Source of the DNA: Streptomyces sp. SID12488
Lineage (GTDB): Bacteria > Actinomycetota > Actinomycetes > Streptomycetales > Streptomycetaceae
NCBI RefSeq assembly: GCF_010548275.1
Contig: NZ_JAAGLT010000001.1
Span: forward strand, 62,001-126,000
Reading direction: 5' to 3'
Length of the DNA stretch: 64,000 nucleotides
Below, one piece after another: positions 25,319-33,586 of the stretch. Every line of letters begins with the position of its first letter. Within the stretch, counting starts at the first letter, position 1. Both the position numbers and the translations under genes were made by a program. The notes beneath the pieces are model-generated. The model was not told the origin of the DNA. It saw only the letters and a list, made by a program, of their open reading frames with translations, and did no database searches.

Positions 25319-25410
25319 CTTTTGATGGTTACCTGTCGTCGTCGTTCAGTAGACCGCCTCTGGAGTAACCTGTCAAACCACTTGATGGAGTTAGATGGGA
25401 GGCAGGGTTC
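25319..25410. promoter_or_regulatory. divergent promoter region with paired direct repeats
   Basis: Between the hydrolase and CGNR genes the motifs TTGATGG (25322 and 25383) and TACCTGTC/AACCTGTC (25330 and 25367) each occur twice in the same orientation, 61 and 37 bp apart. They could be binding sites for the CGNR protein; this is suggestive only. Confidence 0.3.
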
Positions 25411-25920
25411 GTGCTGAACGACCAAGCCCTGATGCAGGCCCTCAACAGCACCCCCGTTGCGGATGGCCGACGCCAGGACCTGTGGCGTGACGACCACGAG
25501 GTGGACAGGTGGGCGCGGGAGCACGGGGGTCTCGGCGGCGACGAGGAGCGCGGGTGGCTGCGCACCACCCGGGACGCGCTCCAGGCGGTGGAGACGGGCA
25601 CGGCGGCGGAGCCCCGTCTGAGCCGGGTCCTCGCGGGCGTTCACAAGGTCCCGCAGCCCAGCGCGTCGGGCATCGAGTGGCACTTGGAGGTGCCACCGGA
25701 GCGCAGGCTCGCCGTCGAACTCGTGCTCGCGTGGGCGGACGTGAAAGAGCGCATGCCCGGCCGTCTGCGACCGTGCGAGAACCCCGACTGCCGCCTCTTC
25801 CTTCTGGACCGCAGTCGCGCCAACACCGCACGGTGGTGCTCGATGAAGACCTGCGGGAACCGGCTCAAGGCCCGCCGACACCAGGCCCGGACACGGGAGG
25901 AGCCCTCACGGCCCGAGTAA
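25411..25920 (+). CDS. CGNR zinc-finger regulator (ABATE-type)
   Basis: 169-residue protein of the CGNR zinc-finger family. The C-terminal domain is diagnostic: LRPCENPDCRLFLLDRSRAN followed by ARWCSMKTCGNRLKARRH, with the CGNR tetrapeptide and a Cys4-type zinc site. The N-terminal half matches the ABATE region (LNSTPVADGRRQDLWRD). These proteins are putative transcription regulators. GTG at 25411. Divergent to the alpha/beta hydrolase gene. Confidence 0.88.
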   Translation: MLNDQALMQALNSTPVADGRRQDLWRDDHEVDRWAREHGGLGGDEERGWLRTTRDALQAVETGTAAEPRLSRVLAGVHKVPQPSASGIEWHLEVPPERRLAVELVLAWADVKERMPGRLRPCENPDCRLFLLDRSRANTARWCSMKTCGNRLKARRHQARTREEPSRPE

Positions 25921-25950
25921 GAGCGCCGGCGAGTCGGGTCCCCGTGCGCG

Positions 25951-26562
25951 CTACCCCCCGTACGCCCGAGTCGCCCGTCCCTCCCTCAACGTCCGTCCCC
26001 ACCAAACCACTTGGCCCAGCATCGTCATCGCCGCCGCGTCCGGTCCCGACGGGTCCCTCAGTTGCCCCTCCTCGTCGAACGACGCGCCCGCGTTGTGGAA
26101 CGACACCGTGTCCCGGACCGTCGTCGCGTGGAGTTCCGCGAAGACCTGGCGGAGGTGTTCGACCGCGCGGAGGCCTCCCGAGACTCCGCCGTACGAGACG
26201 AAGGCGACCGGCTTGGCCTGCCACTCCGTGTAGTGCCAGTCGATGAGGTTCTTGAGGCCGGCCGGGTAGGAGTGGTTGTACTCGGGGGTCAGGACGATGA
26301 ACGCGTCCGCCGACGCCAGCTTCGGGGTGACCGTCGCCAGCTGGGCCTTCGCGTCCTCGTCGGTCGCGAACGTCGTCGGGAGTGCCGTGGCCGCGACGTC
26401 CACGACCTCCGCCACCAGGTCGTCGCGCTTCGCCATCCGGTTCAGCAGCCAGTCGGCCACCACCGGCCCGAAACGGCCCTCCCGGTTGCTCCCGACGACG
26501 ACGGTCACCCGTACGGGCTCGACAGAGTCGCTGCGTTCACTGGATTCAGTGTGTGTCTGCAT
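25951..26562 (-). CDS. NADPH-dependent FMN reductase, SoxR-box controlled
   Basis: 203-residue flavodoxin-fold reductase. FMN-phosphate loop VVVGSNREGRFGPVV near residues 20-34, then TPEYNHSYPAGLKNLIDW and VSYGGVSGGLRA, all typical of NADPH-dependent FMN reductases. Immediately upstream is a SoxR-type box overlapping a TTGACC -35 element; the inferred transcription start falls at or next to the ATG at 26562, so a leaderless mRNA is likely and this ATG is preferred to the one at 26577. In S. coelicolor, SoxR regulates a gene of this type in response to redox-active metabolites; soxR itself is not in this window. Confidence 0.9.
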   Translation of the reverse strand: MQTHTESSERSDSVEPVRVTVVVGSNREGRFGPVVADWLLNRMAKRDDLVAEVVDVAATALPTTFATDEDAKAQLATVTPKLASADAFIVLTPEYNHSYPAGLKNLIDWHYTEWQAKPVAFVSYGGVSGGLRAVEHLRQVFAELHATTVRDTVSFHNAGASFDEEGQLRDPSGPDAAAMTMLGQVVWWGRTLREGRATRAYGG

Positions 26563-26577
26563 GCGGTACAGCCTCAT

Positions 26578-26597
26578 ACCTCAAGCTTCCTTGAGGT
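26578..26597 (-). promoter_or_regulatory. SoxR box
   Basis: Perfect dyad ACCTCAAG-CTTC-CTTGAGGT. The inner 18 bp, CCTCAAGCTTCCTTGAGG, matches the known SoxR box (CCTCAAGTTAACTTGAGG in E. coli) in both arms. A minus-strand -35 TTGACC (26600-26595) overlaps it, and a 19-bp spacer places a weak -10 (GAGGCT) at 26575-26570, the lengthened spacer typical of SoxR promoters. Confidence 0.85.
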
Positions 26598-26847
26598 CAA
26601 GCCCTTCATTCGCCTCCGCCCCGGTCACCCGTTCACACCCCCGGTCCCCATCCATCCGGTTCTTTTCGCGACACGCCAGTCGTACGTCGATGACCTGCCC
26701 GAATGTCGACGCGCCGGTCGTTTCCCGCAGCCTCCGGCCACCCGTTCACCGTATTTCTGACGGGTCCTCAGAGAGCGCGTCCGGGTCCCTGCCACTTACC
26801 TCGGTACCAGACCACCCCGTTCGCGAGCTCTCGGAGGAGCAAGCCCG

Positions 26848-27387
26848 ATGCGACGTACCGCCGCCGCCCGTCTGCTGACCGGTACCGCGCTCGCCGTCGC
26901 CCTCGCCGGGCCCGCTCACGCGGGCACCGGCGGTTCCCTTGAGGTGTACCCGGCGACCGTCACCCCCGGCTCCCAGGTCACCGTCAACACCACGGCCTGC
27001 GGAGCGGGCGGTACCGCCGCCGGGGATGCCAGTGCGGTGGGCGCCGGGGCCTTCGTTCTCGCGCCCGGGACGCACAAGGAGGTCGCCGTCGGGCGGTTCC
27101 GGGTGCCGCCGGGCGCGCAGCCGGGGACGTACGAGATCGTCGCCCAGTGTGACGGGCACGGGAAAGGGAACGGTCGGCGGGTCAGTGGCGATCTGGTTGT
27201 CACGCTCACCTCGACCCGGCCGCCCGTGCGTCCCCCGGTGCAGCCCAGGGGGAGTGTGAAGACGGGGGTCGGTGGCGCGCTCGGTCCCGACCCCGTGCGG
27301 ACCGCGGCCGGCGTGGCGGCTCTCGCCGTCGCCGCCGCGGGCGGTACCTGGCTCCTGCATCGCCGGGCGAGAGGCGACAGGATCTGA
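26848..27387 (+). CDS. small secreted, C-terminally membrane-anchored protein
   Basis: 179-residue protein with a Sec signal peptide (LTGTALAVALAGPAHA, cleavage near residue 25), a short beta-rich extracellular domain (YPATVTPGSQVTVNTTACG, GAFVLAPGTHKEVAVGRFRV) with two Cys (about 51 and 101) that may form a disulfide, a Pro/Arg linker, and a C-terminal membrane helix (VAALAVAAAGGTWLL) followed by RRARGDR. There is no obvious LPXTG motif. RBS GGAGGAG precedes the ATG. It is followed by a class F sortase gene, with which it may work. Function unknown. Confidence 0.72.
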   Translation: MRRTAAARLLTGTALAVALAGPAHAGTGGSLEVYPATVTPGSQVTVNTTACGAGGTAAGDASAVGAGAFVLAPGTHKEVAVGRFRVPPGAQPGTYEIVAQCDGHGKGNGRRVSGDLVVTLTSTRPPVRPPVQPRGSVKTGVGGALGPDPVRTAAGVAALAVAAAGGTWLLHRRARGDRI

Positions 27388-27595
27388 CGGACGTCCTCCG
27401 CCGTCCGTCCGCCGGTACCGCACGTCCCCTCCCCTCCGGGCCCGACGCCCCTCGTGGCCCGGAGGGGGGCCAGGACAAACCATCAGAAACACAGGAATGA
27501 AAAGGGACACAAGAGCACAAGGACGCAAGGACACAAGGCACTTCAGGGTGAGACATCAGGGTGGAACAGGGGCGTCCAGGAGGTCGGAGGTCCTC

Positions 27596-28246
27596 GTGCG
27601 CAGATTCACCAATCTCGTCATAGCCGTCGCCACCGTCACCGCCCTCTGCTCCGGCGCCTGGCTGGTGCGCAGCGGCGGCGAGACCCATGCCCCGCCGCAG
27701 CCGTCCGCCGCCCAGGCCCGAACGCGGCCCACCCACCCGGAGTCCGCCGTACCGGTGTCCCCCGCACTCCCGGCCTCCCCGCCCCTCCGCATCCGCATCC
27801 CCGACATCCGCGTGGACGCCCCGCTGATGGGCCTCGGCCTCACCCCCACCGGCAGCCTGGACGTACCGCCCGCCGAGCGTGAGGACCTGGCCGGCTGGTA
27901 CGAGGCCGGTACGGCGCCCGGCGAGACGGGCACCGCCATCGTTGCCGGGCATGTCGACAACGCCGACGGGCCCTCCGTCTTCTACCGCCTCGGCGCCCTG
28001 GAGAAGGGCGGCGCGATCGAGGTCGAGCGGCTCGACGGGAGCACCGCTCGCTTCACCGTCGACGCCGTCGAGGTGTACGACAAGGACCACTTCCCGGACG
28101 AGAAGGTGTACGGCGCCGCGCCCCGCCCCGAGCTGCGCGTCATCACCTGCGGCGGCGGCTACTCACCCCGGACCGGGTACGAGGGCAACGTGGTTGTCTT
28201 CGCCCACCTCAGCGGCAGCGACCGCCACCCATCGGGCACCGCTTGA
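27596..28246 (+). CDS. class F sortase
   Basis: 216-residue membrane-anchored transpeptidase. A single N-terminal helix (LVIAVATVTALCSGAWLV) is followed by a Pro/Ala linker and the sortase domain starting at LRIRIPDIRVDAPLMGLG. Catalytic residues are His119 (AIVAGHVDN), Cys185 (RVITCGGGY) and Arg192 (SPRTGY). The GTG at 27596 is chosen for GGAGG just upstream. Class F sortases are typical of actinobacteria and their substrates are poorly defined. The preceding gene encodes the nearest candidate surface partner. Confidence 0.88.
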   Translation: MRRFTNLVIAVATVTALCSGAWLVRSGGETHAPPQPSAAQARTRPTHPESAVPVSPALPASPPLRIRIPDIRVDAPLMGLGLTPTGSLDVPPAEREDLAGWYEAGTAPGETGTAIVAGHVDNADGPSVFYRLGALEKGGAIEVERLDGSTARFTVDAVEVYDKDHFPDEKVYGAAPRPELRVITCGGGYSPRTGYEGNVVVFAHLSGSDRHPSGTA

Positions 28247-28274
28247 GCACCCGTTGGGCACCGCCCGAGCGCCA

Positions 28275-29060
28275 CTACGCCAGCCACTGCTGGTACGCCA
28301 GATTCGCCACCAGCGTGAACACCACCACCAGCAGCACCACCCGTACGAACCCGCTCCCCTTCTTCAGTGCCGTATGCGCCCCCACCATCCCCCCGGCCAG
28401 GTTGAACGCGGCCAGGAGCGCGCCCAGCTGCCAGTACACCGTGCCCTGCCAGGCGAAGATCGCGAGGGCGCCCGCGTTGGTGCAGCAGTTGACGATCTTG
28501 GCGGTGGCGGAGGCGGTCACCAGGTCGAGGTGGAGCAGCGCGGTCAGCGCGAGGACGAGGAACGTGCCCGTGCCGGGGCCGATGAGGCCGTCGTAGAAGC
28601 CGATGCCCAGACCCGCGAGTCCGATCGCGGCCAGGACGCGGCGCGCGGAGACCGGGGTGGTCGCCGGAGCCGTACCGAAGGCGGGCTTGAAGATCACGAA
28701 GGCGCCCACGCCGAGCAGGACGACCATGATGACCGGCTTCAGCGTGTCCGTGCTCATGCCTGCCGCGACGAACGCCCCGGCCGTCGAGCCGGCGACCGCC
28801 GCCAGCCCGATGCGTACCGCCAGACGTACGTCCACCGGCGCCTTGCGTGTATACGTCACTGCCGCGCCCGTGGTGCCGACGATCGCCATGGCCTTGTTGG
28901 TGCCGAGCGCGTACTGCGCCACCGAGGACGTGTCCGGGAGCCCCAGCAGCAGTACGGGCATCATGAGCAGGCCGCCGCCGCCCACGACGGCGTCGATCCA
29001 GCCGGCCGCGAGGGCGGCGACACAGAGGGCGACGATCATGGGCAGCGATATGTCGGGCAT
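28275..29060 (-). CDS. TauE/SafE-family membrane transporter
   Basis: 261-residue polytopic permease of the sulfite exporter TauE/SafE family. It begins MIVALCVAALAAGWIDAVVG, with the family's GxxDAVVGGGG motif, and repeats a related motif later (GIGFYDGLIGPGTGTFLVLA). About eight helices. Family members move sulfite, sulfonates or related anions; the substrate here is unknown. It is divergent from the nitrite reductase operon by 194 bp, so nitrite or sulfite traffic is conceivable but unproven. Confidence 0.87.
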   Translation of the reverse strand: MPDISLPMIVALCVAALAAGWIDAVVGGGGLLMMPVLLLGLPDTSSVAQYALGTNKAMAIVGTTGAAVTYTRKAPVDVRLAVRIGLAAVAGSTAGAFVAAGMSTDTLKPVIMVVLLGVGAFVIFKPAFGTAPATTPVSARRVLAAIGLAGLGIGFYDGLIGPGTGTFLVLALTALLHLDLVTASATAKIVNCCTNAGALAIFAWQGTVYWQLGALLAAFNLAGGMVGAHTALKKGSGFVRVVLLVVVFTLVANLAYQQWLA

Positions 29061-29204
29061 GATCGCGATTTTAGGTGGCGCATCCGCAGGCCCAGGACAC
29101 GGGGAAGCTTCCGGCCGGGACCCGCACCTCACAGCCGCCCGCCTCGCCCCTCCGGAACCCTCACACCCTCTTCCGGCTTCCGCTGAGGGAAGCGTGCCTC
29201 CCGG

Positions 29205-29242
29205 GAAACAGACGTGATGCCGCCGGGTAACACCGGCAACGC
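29205..29242 (+). promoter_or_regulatory. GlnR-like box upstream of nitrite reductase operon
   Basis: GAAAC (29205-29209) and GTAAC (29227-29231) are spaced 22 bp, with weaker boxes GATGC (29216) and AACGC (29238) at n6 intervals, again a gTnAc-n6-GaAAc layout. The segment from GTAACACCGGC through CGCACGCTG is almost identical to that before nasA and is also 28 bp from the start codon. Confidence 0.5.
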
Positions 29243-29254
29243 ACGCTGCAGTAC

Positions 29255-30520
29255 ATGACCTCGAATACGCGTGTGGTGGTGATCGGCGCCGGGCTCGCGG
29301 GCGTCCGGCTCGCCCGGCGGCTCGGCGAGCTCGGCCTGTCCGCGTCGGACGTCGTGCTCGTCGGCGAGGAGGAGCACCGCCCGTACAACAGGGTGCTGCT
29401 CGCCGAGGTTCTCGCCGGGCGGTACGGCCCCGACGTGATCGCCCTGCCGACGCCGGACCGGCTGGTCCGGGCCCGCGCCGAGCACATCGACCGCGCCGAC
29501 CGGACCGTGCACTGCTCCGACGGGTCGGTGATCGCATACGACACGCTGGTGCTGGCGACGGGCTCCAACCCCGTACTCCCGCCCCTGCGTGGGCTGTTCA
29601 CCGCGGATCACGAACTCCCCTCGGGCGTCCACGCGTTCCGCACGATGGACGACTGTCTCGGGCTGTCCAAGGACGTACGTCCGGGGGCGCGGGTCGTCGT
29701 CATCGGTGGCGGGCTCCTCGGTGTGTCCGCCGCCCGCGCCCTCGCCGTACGCGGGGCGCAGGTCGTTCTCGCCCAACAGGCCGAACGGCTGATGGAACGC
29801 CAACTAGACCCGGGCGCCTCGGCGTTGGTGTTGCGGCACCTCACCGATCTGGGTGTCGAGGTGCACACCGAGTGCCGCGTACGGAACGTGCGCTGCGTGG
29901 GCGGCAGGGTCCGCTCGGTCGAACTGGCCGACCACTACGCTCTCGACGCCGACCTCGTCGTACTGGCCTGCGGAGTCCACCCCCGGGTAGGGCTCGCGCG
30001 TGACGCGGGACTCGCCGTGCACAAGGGCATCCTCGTCGACGACGAACTGCGTACCTCCGACCCGCACATCCGGGCCCTCGGGGACTGCGCACAGCACCAG
30101 GGAACGATCTACGGGCTTGCCACCCCCGCCCTCGAACAGGCCGAAGTCCTGGCCGAGTTGATTGCGAGCGAGTCGGGCGAGCCGGGCGCGTCGGGTGATT
30201 CCGGCGCCCGTTACACCGGCACCCGTGCCCTCACCCGGCTCACCCTCACCGACTTCACCGCCGACACCGGCAACCCCTTCGATCTCGCCGCCTTCGGCGA
30301 GCCGACCCCCCGCCCCGGCGACGACGTCATCCAGCTCGCCGACGCCACCCGGGGCACGTATCGCAAGGTCGTCGTCCGCGACGACCGGCTGGTCGGCGGG
30401 GTGCTCGTCGGCGAACTCGGCACCGTCGGCGCCCTCGCGCGCGCCTGGGAGGGAGCAGAGCCGCTCCCCACTGACGGCGGCCCGTTGCTCCACCTGCTCA
30501 CCAACGATGGAGGCTCCTAA
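29255..30520 (+). CDS. NirB-like FAD/NAD(P)-binding subunit of nitrite reductase operon
   Basis: 421-residue pyridine nucleotide-disulfide oxidoreductase. FAD loop VVVIGAGLAGVRLARRL at the N-terminus, RPYNRVLLAEVLAGRYGPD, the NAD-binding VVVIGGGLLGVSAARALAV, and the second FAD motif LGDCAQHQGTIYGLA. The C-terminal ~90 residues resemble the region after the FAD domain of NirB (TLTDFTADTGNPFDL). It is thus a paralogue of the N-terminal half of the next gene product without the [2Fe-2S] and sirohaem parts. Its stop overlaps the nirB start by one base (TAATG). It may pass electrons to NirB or to NasA; that is inference. Confidence 0.85.
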   Translation: MTSNTRVVVIGAGLAGVRLARRLGELGLSASDVVLVGEEEHRPYNRVLLAEVLAGRYGPDVIALPTPDRLVRARAEHIDRADRTVHCSDGSVIAYDTLVLATGSNPVLPPLRGLFTADHELPSGVHAFRTMDDCLGLSKDVRPGARVVVIGGGLLGVSAARALAVRGAQVVLAQQAERLMERQLDPGASALVLRHLTDLGVEVHTECRVRNVRCVGGRVRSVELADHYALDADLVVLACGVHPRVGLARDAGLAVHKGILVDDELRTSDPHIRALGDCAQHQGTIYGLATPALEQAEVLAELIASESGEPGASGDSGARYTGTRALTRLTLTDFTADTGNPFDLAAFGEPTPRPGDDVIQLADATRGTYRKVVVRDDRLVGGVLVGELGTVGALARAWEGAEPLPTDGGPLLHLLTNDGGS

Positions 30521-33147
30521 TGACCGCCGCTGATGGGGCCACCCCCACGACCACCCCCACGATCGTCCTCGTCGGCCACGGAATGGTCGGCCAGCGCTTC
30601 CTCGAAGCCCTCGCCGAGCGCAACCTGACCGCCGCGCACCGCGTGGTCGTGCTGTGCGAGGAGCCGCGTCCGGCATACGACCGCGTGGCGCTGACCTCGT
30701 ACTTCTCGGGCAAGACGCCCGAGGACCTCTCGATGACCGACATGGCGTTCATCGAGAAGGAGGGCATCGAGCTGCACATCGGCGACCCGGCGGAGACCAT
30801 CGACCGCGAGGCGAAGCGGGTGACCTCCCGCTCGGGTCTGGTCGTCGACTACGACGTCCTGGTCCTCGCCACCGGCTCCTACCCCTTCGTGCCGCCGGTC
30901 CCCAACAAGGACGCCAAGGGCTGCTTCGTCTACCGCACCATCGAGGACCTCCTCGCGATCGAGGAGTACGCGAGTACCCGTACGACCGGTGCCGTGGTCG
31001 GCGGTGGTCTGCTCGGACTAGAGGCGGCCGGCGCGCTGAAGGGTCTCGGACTCACCTCCCACATCGTCGAGTTCGCGCCGCGTCTGATGCCGGTGCAGGT
31101 CGACGACGGCGGCGGCGCGGCCCTGCTGCGCACCATCGAGGACATGGGCCTGTCCGTCCACACGGGCGTCGGCACCCAGGAGATCGTCGTCGACGAGGAC
31201 GGCGCGGTCACCGGCATGAAGCTGTCCGACGGTTCCGAACTCGCCGCCGACCTGGTGGTGTTCAGCGCCGGTGTCCGGCCGAGGGACCAACTCGCCCGGG
31301 ACTGCGGCCTTTCCGTCGGCGAGCGGGGCGGCATCGCGGTCGACGAGCGGTGCCGTACGGTCAACGACCCGCACGTCTTCGCGATCGGCGAGTGCGCGCT
31401 GGCCTCCGACGGCCGGGTGTACGGCCTGGTCGCCCCCGGTTACGAGCAGGCGGAGACCGCCGCCGCCGCCATCGCCGCGGACGAGGCCGAGCAGTTGACG
31501 TTCACCGGCGCCGACCTCTCCACCAAGCTGAAGCTGCTCGGCGTCGACGTGGCGTCCTTCGGCGACGCGCACGGCGCCACCGAGGACTGCCTGGACGTCG
31601 TCTACTCCGACTCCCGCTCGGGTCTGTACAAGAAGCTCGTCATCGGCCGCGACGGCACCCTGCTCGGCGGCATCCTCGTCGGCGACGCGGAGGCCTACGG
31701 CACCCTGCGCGCGTTCACCGGTACGGTCCCGCCGGTCTCCCCCGAGTCCCTTGTGCTCCCGGCCGGTGCCGGCGGCCAGGTCCAGCTCGGCCCGACCGCG
31801 TTGCCGGACAGCGCGATCATCTGCTCCTGCAACAACGTCACCAAGGGCACGATCCGTGGCGCGGTCACCGAGCACAACTGCACCACCGTGCCCGAGGTCA
31901 AGAAGTGCACGAAGGCCGGTACGACGTGCGGCAGTTGCGTCAAGGTCCTCGGCCAGCTCGTCACCGCCGAGCTGGAGGCGAGCGGTGTCGTCGTCGACAA
32001 GGGCCTGTGCGGCTGCTTCTCGCAGACCCGCGAGGAGCTGTACGAGATCGTCCTCGCCCTGCGCGTCAACACCTACCAGGACCTGCTCGACCGCTACGGC
32101 CGCGACAACGCCAGGGGCGGTGACGGCTGCGACGTCTGCAAGCCGGCGGTCGCCTCGATCATCGCCTCCCTCGCCCCGACCATCGGCGCGAGCGGCTACG
32201 TCCTCGACGGCGAGCAGGCGGCACTGCAGGAGACCAACGACCACTTCCTCGCCAACCTGCAGAAGAACGGCTCGTACTCGGTCGTCCCGCGCATCCCCGG
32301 CGGTGAGATCACCCCGGAGGGCCTGATCGTCATCGGCGAGATCGCCCGCGACTTCGGCCTCTACACGAAGATCACCGGCGGTCAGCGGATCGACATGTTC
32401 GGCGCGCGCGTCGAACAACTCCCGCTGATCTGGACCCGGTTGGTGGACGCCGGCTTCGAGTCCGGGCACGCCTACGGCAAGTCCCTCCGCACGGTGAAGT
32501 CCTGCGTCGGTCAGACCTGGTGCCGTTACGGCGTCCAGGACTCGGTCCGGATGGCGATCGACCTGGAGTTGCGCTACCGGGGCCTCAGGTCGCCGCACAA
32601 GCTGAAGTCGGCGGTGTCGGGCTGTGCGCGTGAGTGCGCCGAGGCCCAGTCCAAGGACTTCGGCATCATCGCCACCTCGGGCGGCTGGAACCTGTACGTC
32701 GGCGGCAACGGCGGCGCCACTCCGCGCCACGCGGACCTGCTGGCCCAGGATCTGAACGACGCCGAACTGATCAAGCTGATCGACCGGTTCCTGATGTTCT
32801 ACATCCGCACGGCGGACCGGCTGGAGCGTACGTCGACCTGGCTGGAGCGGATCCCCGGCGGCCTGGACCACGTACGGGACGTGGTCGTGGAGGACTCCCT
32901 CGGTATCTGCGAGGAGCTGGAGTCGCTGATGACCGCGCATGTCGCCCACTACCGCGACGAGTGGGCCGACACCATCAACGACCCCGAGAAACTCGCCCGG
33001 TTCGTGTCCTTCGTGAACGCGCCGGACACCCCCGACCCGGTCGTCGGCTTCGTCCCCGAGCGCGACCAGATCAAGCCCGACCTGCCGCTGCTGTCCATCG
33101 GCCTGCGCCCCGCCGATGACGTCCTGGAAGGAAGCGCCCAGCGATGA
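30520..33147 (+). CDS. nirB: nitrite reductase [NAD(P)H] large subunit
   Basis: 875-residue enzyme reducing nitrite to ammonium. Domains: FAD/NAD(P) oxidoreductase (1-400; VLVGHGMVGQRFLEAL, AVVGGGLLGLEAAGAL), BFD-like [2Fe-2S] domain with Cys435, Cys437, Cys470 and Cys473, then the ferredoxin-like and sirohaem/[4Fe-4S] domain with Cys662-X5-Cys668 (CVGQTWC) and Cys702-X3-Cys706 (GCAREC). All cofactor ligands are present. Length is normal (about 850). The ATG at 30520 overlaps the preceding stop, and its own stop overlaps nirD in ATGA. The sirohaem could be made with the chelatase at 552-1460. Confidence 0.97.
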   Translation: MTAADGATPTTTPTIVLVGHGMVGQRFLEALAERNLTAAHRVVVLCEEPRPAYDRVALTSYFSGKTPEDLSMTDMAFIEKEGIELHIGDPAETIDREAKRVTSRSGLVVDYDVLVLATGSYPFVPPVPNKDAKGCFVYRTIEDLLAIEEYASTRTTGAVVGGGLLGLEAAGALKGLGLTSHIVEFAPRLMPVQVDDGGGAALLRTIEDMGLSVHTGVGTQEIVVDEDGAVTGMKLSDGSELAADLVVFSAGVRPRDQLARDCGLSVGERGGIAVDERCRTVNDPHVFAIGECALASDGRVYGLVAPGYEQAETAAAAIAADEAEQLTFTGADLSTKLKLLGVDVASFGDAHGATEDCLDVVYSDSRSGLYKKLVIGRDGTLLGGILVGDAEAYGTLRAFTGTVPPVSPESLVLPAGAGGQVQLGPTALPDSAIICSCNNVTKGTIRGAVTEHNCTTVPEVKKCTKAGTTCGSCVKVLGQLVTAELEASGVVVDKGLCGCFSQTREELYEIVLALRVNTYQDLLDRYGRDNARGGDGCDVCKPAVASIIASLAPTIGASGYVLDGEQAALQETNDHFLANLQKNGSYSVVPRIPGGEITPEGLIVIGEIARDFGLYTKITGGQRIDMFGARVEQLPLIWTRLVDAGFESGHAYGKSLRTVKSCVGQTWCRYGVQDSVRMAIDLELRYRGLRSPHKLKSAVSGCARECAEAQSKDFGIIATSGGWNLYVGGNGGATPRHADLLAQDLNDAELIKLIDRFLMFYIRTADRLERTSTWLERIPGGLDHVRDVVVEDSLGICEELESLMTAHVAHYRDEWADTINDPEKLARFVSFVNAPDTPDPVVGFVPERDQIKPDLPLLSIGLRPADDVLEGSAQR

Positions 33148-33515
33148 CCCTGGCACCCGAGACGACCGACCTGAAGATCCAACTTCGCCTCGCCGACAGC
33201 GCCGACAGCGCCGACGACTGGTTCACGGTCTGCGACCTGAGCCTCCTGCTGCCAGGCCGCGGCGTGGCGGCCCTGCTGCCCGACGGCCGGCAGGCGGCCA
33301 TCTTCCGCGACCGCGCGGGCAGTCTCTACGCCATCGACAACCGTGACCCGTTCGGCGGCGCGGCGGTCCTCTCCCGCGGCCTGACCGGCACCCACCAGGG
33401 CCGCCCGTACGTCGCCTCCCCGCTCCTGAAGCAGCGCTTCGACCTGGAGTCGGGCCGCTGCCTCGACGACGAGACGGTGGCCGTGCAGGCGTACGAGGTG
33501 CGCGCCGCCGCCTGA
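33144..33515 (+). CDS. nirD: nitrite reductase [NAD(P)H] small subunit
   Basis: 123-residue NirD, a Rieske-fold subunit. The core is DDWFTVCDLSLLLPGRGVAA, AIFRDRAGSLYAIDNRDPFG and YVASPLLKQRFDLESGRCLD. As usual for NirD, the Cys/His ligands of a true Rieske cluster are absent. Four-base overlap with nirB marks translational coupling. A strong hairpin lies 24 bp downstream. Confidence 0.95.
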   Translation: MTLAPETTDLKIQLRLADSADSADDWFTVCDLSLLLPGRGVAALLPDGRQAAIFRDRAGSLYAIDNRDPFGGAAVLSRGLTGTHQGRPYVASPLLKQRFDLESGRCLDDETVAVQAYEVRAAA

Positions 33516-33538
33516 CCCACCCCCGACCGATGCTGCTC

Positions 33539-33581
33539 GTGAGCGGCGCCCCAGCCCACTACCGGCCGGGGCGCCGCTCAC
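33539..33581. terminator. bidirectional hairpin between nirD and convergent SDR gene
   Basis: Perfect 14-bp arms GTGAGCGGCGCCCC (33539-33552) and GGGGCGCCGCTCAC (33568-33581) around a 15-nt loop, in the 71-bp gap between two convergent stop codons. It can serve both genes. Confidence 0.88.
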
Positions 33582-33586
33582 GTTCT

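Noticed and set aside
31018-33156. 712-codon minus-strand open frame within nirB
   Set aside because: Antisense to nirB with all cofactor ligands in the sense frame.
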